Positions 6,120 to 11,316 of a DNA stretch of 11,316 bases are shown here, piece after piece. Made by a program: the position numbers and the translations under genes. How positions within the stretch are numbered: position 1 is the first letter of the stretch; the number at the start of each line of letters is the position of its first letter. The stretch covers positions 1-11,316 of the forward strand of contig JAGLSH010000017.1 in assembly GCA_023135855.1 (NCBI GenBank), written 5' to 3'. The notes beneath the pieces are model-generated. The model was not told the DNA's origin. It was given only the letters and a program-made list of their open reading frames with translations, and did not search any database. The DNA comes from Candidatus Omnitrophota bacterium (GTDB taxonomy: Bacteria > Omnitrophota > Gorgyraeia > Duberdicusellales > 4484-171).

Positions 6120-9100
6120 ATGAAGATTTCAGAATTTTCAGTAAAACACTCATTATTAATTAACTTGATTTCAGTTTTTATCTTAATAGCTGGACTCTTG
6201 ACTCTTTTTGTTTTTAAAATTCGCCGTGAAGCTTTTCCTGATGTTTCTTATGACAGAGTAGTTGTTAGCACAATTTATCCGGGAGCTGCGCCACAAGAAG
6301 TTGAGAAATTTTTAACAGTACCAATTGAGAAAGAATTAAAAGGAGTAGATGGTGTTGATCGGATGCAGTCTACATCTTCAGAGAATTATTCAAATATTTC
6401 CTTAGAATTAAGGCAGGATGTAAAAAATAAACGTAAAGTTATTAACGATATCCAAAAAGCCGTTGATCGGGTTAGAAATTTACCGCAAGATGTGGAAGAT
6501 GATCCAATGGTGACTGAAATTACTTCTGGAGAATTTCCAGTAGTTCAAGTAGCCTTAAGCGGAAATATGTCTGAAGGAGCATTACAGGAGCAGGCTGAGA
6601 ATCTGGAAGATATTTTAGAAGACATTGAAGGAGTTTCTAAGATTTCTCGAATTGGTTTTCGTAATCAAGAGGTTTGGGTTGAAGTTGACCCGGATAAATT
6701 AGCTGAGATTTATTTGAGTATGGAAGAAGTGATTGATGCCTTGGCTAAGAAAAACCGAAGCATACCTGGCGGAAAAATTAGGGGTAGCGAAGAATTCAGT
6801 ATTCGAGTAAGCGGTGAGTTCCATACTAAAGAAGAAATTGAAAATGTAGTCATTAGAGCTAATGAATCTGGCAATTGGTTGCGAGTAAAAGATATAGCTG
6901 AAGTTAAGTTTTCTTTTCAAGATGAAAGCGTAATCAATAAGAGTTTTGGTACTCGTTCAATTAACCTTACAGTGATTAAACGTTTCAGTGGTGATGCGAT
7001 TACTATTGTTCGACAGGTAAAGAAACAAACAAATAATTTTCTAAAACATACTAAGAATAAAGAATTAAAAGTTTCTTATATAAATGATATTTCTTTTTAT
7101 ATCCAACGCCGTCTAGGCACGCTCAAAAATAATGGAATACTTGGTATTATTTTGGTTTGTGCGGTTCTTATGGTTTTTTTGCAATTTCGAATTGCTCTAC
7201 TAACTGCCTTAGGTTTGCCGATTGCTTTTTCAGCTACTTTACTAATCATGGGATTTTTTGGTTTGAGCATTAATCTGATAACTATGTTTGGCTTAATTAT
7301 AGTTTTAGGTATGTTGGTAGATGATGGAATTATTGTTTCGGAGAATTGCTCGCGTTATTTAGAGGATGGCTATTCACCTAGAGAGGCCGCTATTTTGGGT
7401 ACCCAAGAAGTAGCCAAGCCAGTTACTACCACTATTCTTACTACTATCGCAGCTTTTAGCCCGCTTCTTTTTATGACTGGAATGATGGGTAAATTTATTT
7501 GGGGTATACCGCTGGTGGTTATTATTGCTCTTCTAGCTTCTTTGTTTGAAGCTTTAGTTGTTCTTCCTTCACATTTTGCTGATTTTATTCGCAAGGACAA
7601 GAAATTTAAGTCTCGCAAAGAACTTCCCTGGTTTAAAAAACTAGTTGCTTTTTATACTCAGTTAGTAAATAAGGCTTTAAGTCGACGTTATTGGGTGTTT
7701 GGTGGTTTAGTTTTGGTGTTATTGATTACTGGGCTTTTAGCTTGGAATATGGATAAGGTTATGTTTGCTTCAGAAGAAGGAATCGAGGAATTTACTATCC
7801 GGGCTGAACTGCCGGTAGGAACCAACATTTATCAGACCAACAAGTCAATAAGGATAATAGAGGAGAAGGTAGCTAAAGTATCAAAAGAATATATGGAAGC
7901 TTACACTACTCAAGTGGGAACAATGGGAGAAACTTGGCATTTTGATCCTTACGGTAAATCTGGTAGTCACATAGCTCAAATTGTTGTGCACCTTACTCCT
8001 TACCAAAAACGAGGAAAAAAGGTAAGTGAGATTATTGATGACCTAAGGCCTCAGGTAGAAGATTTAGAAGGTTTTAGCAAGGTTTATTTTGAGATGCCGC
8101 AAGCTGGACCTCCGGTGGGTGCGGCCGTAGCAGTCCAAATTCGTGGTGAGAGTTTTGAAGTTTTAAATCAAATTGGTAGTAAGATAAATGAATTTTTAGA
8201 ATCTTTAGAAGGAATCTCAGATGTGGCTTCTGATTATGAGGTAGGCCGGGGAGAAATAAAAGTAATAGTTGATGAAGAAAGGGCAGCTAGCGTTTATCTT
8301 AGTGTAGGCGAAATTGCCGCAACCATTCGGAATGTTTTTCGTGGAGGAGTAGCTACTTCAATTAAACCTGTTAAGGCTGAAGAAGAAATTGATGTTTTAG
8401 TAAGATTCCCCGAGGAGTATCGCACTAAACGTGAGTCCTTCCAGAAAATTCTTATTCCTAATAAATTCGGTAATTTAATACCTTTGAACAAAATAGCTAA
8501 ATTTCAGGATGAAGTCTCAGTGTCTAGGATTCAGCATCTTCATGGAAAAAGAGTTATCTCAATTAGGGCTAACGTTGACAATAAGAAGATTAACTCTTAT
8601 CAGGCCACTAACTTATTAAAAAATAAGTTTGCGAATGTAAAAAGTGAATATCCTGGCTATAGTATAGAGTTTGCTGGTGAACAACGTGAAAGTAGTCGGT
8701 CAATGAAAGATTTTGCTAAGGCTTTTATTTTAGCTTTATTTTTGATTTTTTTAATTTTGGCTGCTAATTTTAACTCGTTAGTTCAACCGTTGATTGTTAT
8801 GGCAGCGATTCCTTTTGGTCTTATTGGAGTAATCTGGGCCTTTTTCTTGCATCAACTTCCGATTGGTTTTTTTATGTTTATGGGTGCTATTGGCTTAATT
8901 GGAATTGTAGTTAACGATTCAATAGTTTTGGTTGAATTTGTTAATAACTTAAGGCGAAAAGGCGTTGATCGTAGGCATTCTTTAGTTAAAGCTGGACAGT
9001 TACGTCTTAGACCAGTTATTCTCACTACAATCACTACTGCTGTAGGCCTGGCTCCTACAGCCTATGGAATTTGGGGTGGTGATCCTTTCTTAAAGCCAAT

Positions 9101-9242
9101 GGCTTTAACTATTGTTTGGGGTATTATTTGTGCCACTGCTTTGACTCTAGTAGTTTTACCTTGCATTTACGCTATAGTAGATGATATAACTTTTAAGCTT
9201 TCTGGCCATAAAACTGTAAAAAAATCTACTCAACAAGAATAA
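6120..9242 (+). CDS. RND-family efflux pump inner-membrane permease (AcrB-like)
   Basis: A full-length 1040-residue RND permease. TM1 (about 12-32) is followed by a periplasmic porter region (about 38-335), TM2-6 (about 337-485), a cytoplasmic link, TM7 (about 525-542), a second porter region (about 550-860) and TM8-12 (about 865-1022). The porter start FPDVSYDRV...YPGAAPQEVE is typical. The proton-relay pair D401-D402 in TM4 (MLVDDGIIVSEN) is present, as is the RLRP motif ending TM10-11 (R962-P965). At the AcrB Lys940 position, TM10 reads VVNDSIVLVEF (N932-D933) instead of Lys. This form occurs in other, less-studied RND permeases, so it is a variant and not a broken gene. The start ATG has AAAGG at 6108-6112 with a 7-bp spacer. 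It lies directly after the TolC-like gene, with no membrane fusion protein gene between or after them. The drug or metabolite exported is unknown. Confidence 0.93.
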   Translation: MKISEFSVKHSLLINLISVFILIAGLLTLFVFKIRREAFPDVSYDRVVVSTIYPGAAPQEVEKFLTVPIEKELKGVDGVDRMQSTSSENYSNISLELRQDVKNKRKVINDIQKAVDRVRNLPQDVEDDPMVTEITSGEFPVVQVALSGNMSEGALQEQAENLEDILEDIEGVSKISRIGFRNQEVWVEVDPDKLAEIYLSMEEVIDALAKKNRSIPGGKIRGSEEFSIRVSGEFHTKEEIENVVIRANESGNWLRVKDIAEVKFSFQDESVINKSFGTRSINLTVIKRFSGDAITIVRQVKKQTNNFLKHTKNKELKVSYINDISFYIQRRLGTLKNNGILGIILVCAVLMVFLQFRIALLTALGLPIAFSATLLIMGFFGLSINLITMFGLIIVLGMLVDDGIIVSENCSRYLEDGYSPREAAILGTQEVAKPVTTTILTTIAAFSPLLFMTGMMGKFIWGIPLVVIIALLASLFEALVVLPSHFADFIRKDKKFKSRKELPWFKKLVAFYTQLVNKALSRRYWVFGGLVLVLLITGLLAWNMDKVMFASEEGIEEFTIRAELPVGTNIYQTNKSIRIIEEKVAKVSKEYMEAYTTQVGTMGETWHFDPYGKSGSHIAQIVVHLTPYQKRGKKVSEIIDDLRPQVEDLEGFSKVYFEMPQAGPPVGAAVAVQIRGESFEVLNQIGSKINEFLESLEGISDVASDYEVGRGEIKVIVDEERAASVYLSVGEIAATIRNVFRGGVATSIKPVKAEEEIDVLVRFPEEYRTKRESFQKILIPNKFGNLIPLNKIAKFQDEVSVSRIQHLHGKRVISIRANVDNKKINSYQATNLLKNKFANVKSEYPGYSIEFAGEQRESSRSMKDFAKAFILALFLIFLILAANFNSLVQPLIVMAAIPFGLIGVIWAFFLHQLPIGFFMFMGAIGLIGIVVNDSIVLVEFVNNLRRKGVDRRHSLVKAGQLRLRPVILTTITTAVGLAPTAYGIWGGDPFLKPMALTIVWGIICATALTLVVLPCIYAIVDDITFKLSGHKTVKKSTQQE

Positions 9243-9255
9243 AATCAGTGATATA

Positions 9256-10404
9256 ATGCATCAAATGATAAAAAAGCCATTTCTCCTAAAGATTTATGAA
9301 GCTGCGTCTATGCAGCGTTGGAATGATCAGATTCGTACTGTTGATTTGACTGAATTAGACAAGCAGGCTCATAAGATGATTATTGCTTATTGCCTGGGCA
9401 AGTGTGAAGAGAATAATCAAACTGAAGGGTTTGATTGGATTGAAATAATTGAAGCTGGAATTTTTGAATTTCTTCAGCGGATTGTAATTACTGACTTAAA
9501 ACCTCCATTGTTTCATCGAATAAAGGGCAATAAAAAACAATATAAAAAATTGAATGAGTGGGCTTATAAAAAAATAAGTCCGTTTATAGACTCTTTGGGT
9601 AAAGGTTTTTGTGAGAGATTCCAGAATTATTTGCATGATCCTGAGCGTAATGTAAACCGTAGAATTATAAGCGCCGCTCACTTTTACGCTACCAAATGGG
9701 AGTTTGATATTATTGAGCGCGCTAACCCTAATGGTTATGCGATTGAAGAGATAAAAGAAGATATACGTGCCAAACAGGAGAAATATCAGGATTTAGAGAG
9801 TATGCAGAAATTGCTATATTCTCAAGAACTAAAAGATTTTGTAAATATTTGTGGTCAATTAAGATTTCAAATACGTTGGAGTCATCTGTATCGAGTTCCT
9901 AAAACATCAGTTTTAGGTCATATGCTGATTGTGGCAATACTGGCTTACTTATCTTCTTTAGAGATAGGAGCTGATAATAAAAGAGCTACAAATAATTATT
10001 TTACCGGGCTATTCCATGATTTACCAGAAGTACTTACTCGCGATATAATTAATCCGGTAAAAAGATCAGTACCAGGATTAGAGGATTTAATTAAAGAATA
10101 TGAACGAAGTGAAATGGAGGCAAAAATATATAAATTGATACCTAAGGCTTGGCATCAAGCTATGCGTATGTTTACTGAAAGTGAGTTTACCAATATTATA
10201 ACTTCTGAGGGTGTTACAGAAAGAGATGGAGAACTTATTAAAGGCATTGATCAATTAGCAGCTTTTATTGAGGCTTATTTATCTTTAAGCAATGGTATAC
10301 AGAATCAGGATTTGGAAGAAGTAAGAATTTCTCTTCCAAAAAAATATCAGTCAAAAACTATTTGCGGTATAGACTTTGGTCGAATATATGGTGAGTTTGA
10401 TTGA
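9256..10404 (+). CDS. Tandem HD-domain protein, YfbR-like (active C-terminal, degenerate N-terminal copy)
   Basis: A 382-residue soluble protein. The C-terminal half (about 205-345) matches the pattern of YfbR-type HD nucleotidases: RW at 207-208, metal-ligand His222, HD at 254-255 in GLFHDLPEVLTRDI, Glu258, the NPVK loop, and a probable last ligand Asp332 (GIDQLAA). E. coli YfbR dephosphorylates deoxyribonucleoside 5'-monophosphates, so a phosphohydrolase role is a reasonable inference. The N-terminal half repeats the layout: RW at 21-22, His39, then GIFEFLQRIVITDLKPP (68-84). The HD is replaced by EF at 71-72 and Glu by Arg75, with the same 32-residue spacing from the His. It is therefore probably a non-catalytic duplicate. 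The gene lies 13 bp after the RND permease and may be read from its transcript, though its role in efflux is unclear. No good Shine-Dalgarno is seen; ATG 9265 is an alternative start. Confidence 0.75.
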   Translation: MHQMIKKPFLLKIYEAASMQRWNDQIRTVDLTELDKQAHKMIIAYCLGKCEENNQTEGFDWIEIIEAGIFEFLQRIVITDLKPPLFHRIKGNKKQYKKLNEWAYKKISPFIDSLGKGFCERFQNYLHDPERNVNRRIISAAHFYATKWEFDIIERANPNGYAIEEIKEDIRAKQEKYQDLESMQKLLYSQELKDFVNICGQLRFQIRWSHLYRVPKTSVLGHMLIVAILAYLSSLEIGADNKRATNNYFTGLFHDLPEVLTRDIINPVKRSVPGLEDLIKEYERSEMEAKIYKLIPKAWHQAMRMFTESEFTNIITSEGVTERDGELIKGIDQLAAFIEAYLSLSNGIQNQDLEEVRISLPKKYQSKTICGIDFGRIYGEFD

Positions 10405-10408
10405 GGGG

Positions 10409-10436
10409 TTGACTAAGGTTGAATTTTAGGGATAAT
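10409..10436 (+). promoter_or_regulatory. Candidate promoter for the small-gene pair
   Basis: TTGACT (10409-10414) and GATAAT (10431-10436) are separated by 16 bp, just after the HD gene stop. GGTTGA occurs twice, at 10407-10412 and 10417-10422, about one helical turn apart and partly overlapping the -35 box. The rest of the gap to 10505 is AT-rich with no clear hairpin. This is consensus matching by eye. Confidence 0.35.
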
Positions 10437-10505
10437 AAGAGTGTTTAATATATAAGTAAGGGAAGATTATATTAGCTGACAGGTAATAGGAAAGGATTGG
10501 TATCT

Positions 10506-10835
10506 ATGGAATTAAGAGAAATTATTGAAAAGTGTGAAAGCTTAAAAATTTACGAAGAGAGATTTATCGCTGATGATTATTATGAAGTTGTTTTTTATAC
10601 TAAGGATACCAAGCAGTGGAATGAACTATTTGCTGATATTTTAGGTTTACCGGCAAAACCATATGGAGTTGTGCCGAGTGAAGAGGATGTTGTTTTAACT
10701 CAAAAGCATGGGGGACTTCGTGAGAACCAAACTTTATTTAAGAAAGCAATAGGTAGTACTCTTATGATTGCTATGTTTTGGCCTTGGCAGGATGATGTTC
10801 GCACAACTATAAAAGTAGTTTCTATAGCACAATAA
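10506..10835 (+). CDS. Uncharacterised small protein (109 residues)
   Basis: I do not recognise the family. The protein is soluble, mixed alpha/beta by eye, and has no signal peptide or membrane helix. Visible marks are an acidic/aromatic strand (DDYYEVVFYT, 23-32), a GLPAKP turn (47-52), the motif KHGGLRENQTLF (67-78) and an aromatic FWPWQDD (91-97) before a closing strand. The single cysteine is at residue 10. The chosen ATG at 10506 has AAAGGA (10491-10496) 9 bp upstream; the in-frame TTG at 10497 would leave no spacer. Codon use resembles the neighbours, so it is probably a native gene. It is followed 5 bp later by the zinc-finger-like gene, and the two probably form a small operon. Confidence 0.65.
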   Translation: MELREIIEKCESLKIYEERFIADDYYEVVFYTKDTKQWNELFADILGLPAKPYGVVPSEEDVVLTQKHGGLRENQTLFKKAIGSTLMIAMFWPWQDDVRTTIKVVSIAQ

Positions 10836-10840
10836 TTATT

Positions 10841-11071
10841 ATGAAAAACTTTTTTAATAAGATAAAGAAGACTCTTGCTGGAGAAAAGAAATACAAATGC
10901 CAAATCTGCGAGAGAATGATTCATGAGGAACATTCCTTAGAACATGCTAAAGCAGAAGAGTATTTAATCAATCTGATAAAAAAGGATCATCCTAAATGGA
11001 ATCAGAAAGATTCAGCTTGCCCAGAGTGTATTGAATATTACCGCAAACTAATAAAGCAATCCGAAATTTAA
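10841..11071 (+). CDS. Small Cys/His-rich, probably zinc-binding protein
   Basis: A 76-residue protein with a basic N-terminus (MKNFFNKIKK). It has two CxxC pairs (C20/C23 and C60/C63) and histidines at 28, 31 and 35 between them, a layout suited to one structural zinc site formed by the two CxxC knuckles. The middle is a charged helix. The family is not recognised, and nucleic-acid or protein binding are both possible. The ATG lies 5 bp after the upstream stop, with no Shine-Dalgarno sequence visible (AT-rich AATAATTATT). Translation therefore probably depends on ribosomes finishing the 109-residue gene. Confidence 0.6.
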   Translation: MKNFFNKIKKTLAGEKKYKCQICERMIHEEHSLEHAKAEEYLINLIKKDHPKWNQKDSACPECIEYYRKLIKQSEI

Positions 11072-11087
11072 TTTACTAAATTTTTAA

Positions 11088-11095
11088 TTAGGAGG
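11088..11095 (+). promoter_or_regulatory. Strong Shine-Dalgarno deciding the aldolase start
   Basis: TTAGGAGG lies 4 bp before ATG 11100 and only 1 bp before the in-frame ATG at 11097, favouring the second ATG. It is the strongest ribosome binding site in the window and suggests high expression of the following gene. Confidence 0.55.
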
Positions 11096-11099
11096 AATG

Positions 11100-11316
11100 A
11101 TGTTTAGGGAGGAAATTAAAGTATTTGACTGTACAATTCGTGACGGAGGACTTATTAATAATCATGATTTCGATTATCGGCTTGTTCGAGAAGTTTATAA
11201 ATCTCTTTCAGCTGCTGGTGTAGACTATATGGAAATCGGCTATAAGAATTCTAAGAATTTATTTTCTTCTTCTGAATATGGACCTTGGAAGTTTTGTGAT
11301 GATATAGATGTTAAAA
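11100..11316 (+). CDS. DRE-TIM metallolyase / HMGL-like aldolase domain protein (3' truncated)
   Basis: The first 72 codons of a gene running off the right edge. The opening strand carries DCTIRDGG (residues 10-17), the DxxxRDG signature of the HMGL-like DRE-TIM family. Members include isopropylmalate synthase, HMG-CoA lyase and 4-hydroxy-2-oxovalerate aldolase. The Arg-Asp pair binds substrate and a divalent metal at the mouth of the TIM barrel. The next helix-strand unit ends in GVDYMEIGYK (40-49), as expected for strand 2. The double glycine after RDG and the NNHDF that follows recall the aldolase-catalytic-domain proteins often annotated near sugar or surface-polymer genes, rather than leuA. 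The exact substrate cannot be told from this fragment. It follows the zinc-finger-like gene by 28 bp and could be co-transcribed. Confidence 0.82.
   Translation, partial: MFREEIKVFDCTIRDGGLINNHDFDYRLVREVYKSLSAAGVDYMEIGYKNSKNLFSSSEYGPWKFCDDIDVK

Noticed and set aside
6120..9242. Possible HAE-type pump with a fused adaptor domain
   Set aside because: The 1040-residue length and segment layout are those of a plain RND permease, with no room for a HlyD-like domain.
10497..10505. In-frame TTG start giving three extra residues on the 109-residue protein
   Set aside because: The AAAGGA ribosome binding site at 10491-10496 would abut it; ATG 10506 is better placed.
11064..11083. Inverted repeat AAATTTA/TAAATTT followed by T residues, like a terminator
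   Set aside because: The stem is only A-T pairs and 7 bp long, partly within coding sequence, so too weak for an intrinsic terminator.

Overview
The window is AT-rich (roughly mid-30s % GC by eye) and gene-dense, with no gap above about 170 bp. The outer-membrane efflux protein plus RND permease point to a diderm bacterium. The AmmeMemoRadiSam-type radical SAM protein and the membrane-embedded spermidine-synthase-like protein fit an anaerobe or a candidate-phylum lineage such as Omnitrophota. That placement is an impression from protein style, not a proven assignment. I see no rRNA, tRNA, CRISPR array, insertion sequence or phage gene.

Left part (1-4015). A truncated + strand gene tail (1-111) overlaps the 3' end of a minus-strand DsbD/TauE-like thiol-conducting membrane protein (86-733). 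Divergent from that is a 703-residue polytopic protein (776-2887) with a degenerate spermidine-synthase-like domain between two membrane blocks. It abuts, with zero spacer, the convergent radical SAM gene amrS (2888-4015). The AmrS protein carries an unusual N-terminal hydrophobic segment that predicts membrane anchoring or export. All three intact products are membrane proteins or predicted to be membrane-associated.

Middle part (4016-9242). The 170-bp intergenic region holds a minus-strand promoter for amrS, a strong + strand promoter and a 19-bp inverted repeat beside repeated TAGTTAA boxes. It precedes a MarR-family regulator, which overlaps a TolC-like outer-membrane efflux gene, followed 10 bp later by an RND inner-membrane permease. 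This reads as a self-regulated efflux operon, but the periplasmic adaptor (membrane fusion protein) that normally completes such a pump is not encoded in it.

Right part (9243-11316). Thirteen bp after the permease lies an HD-domain protein. It appears to be a tandem duplication of a YfbR-like nucleotidase fold, with an intact C-terminal HD site and a degenerate N-terminal copy (HD replaced by EF at the same spacing). After a 101-bp gap with a candidate promoter come two small genes: a 109-residue protein I do not recognise and a 76-residue Cys/His-rich, probably zinc-binding protein. The window ends inside a DRE-TIM (HMGL-like) aldolase gene with a strong Shine-Dalgarno sequence.

The clearest functional unit is the MarR-TolC-RND operon. 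The least ordinary items are the apparently exported AmrS beside a catalytically eroded spermidine-synthase-like membrane protein, and the HD/pseudo-HD tandem protein. I cannot show that any of these forms a new system from sequence alone.
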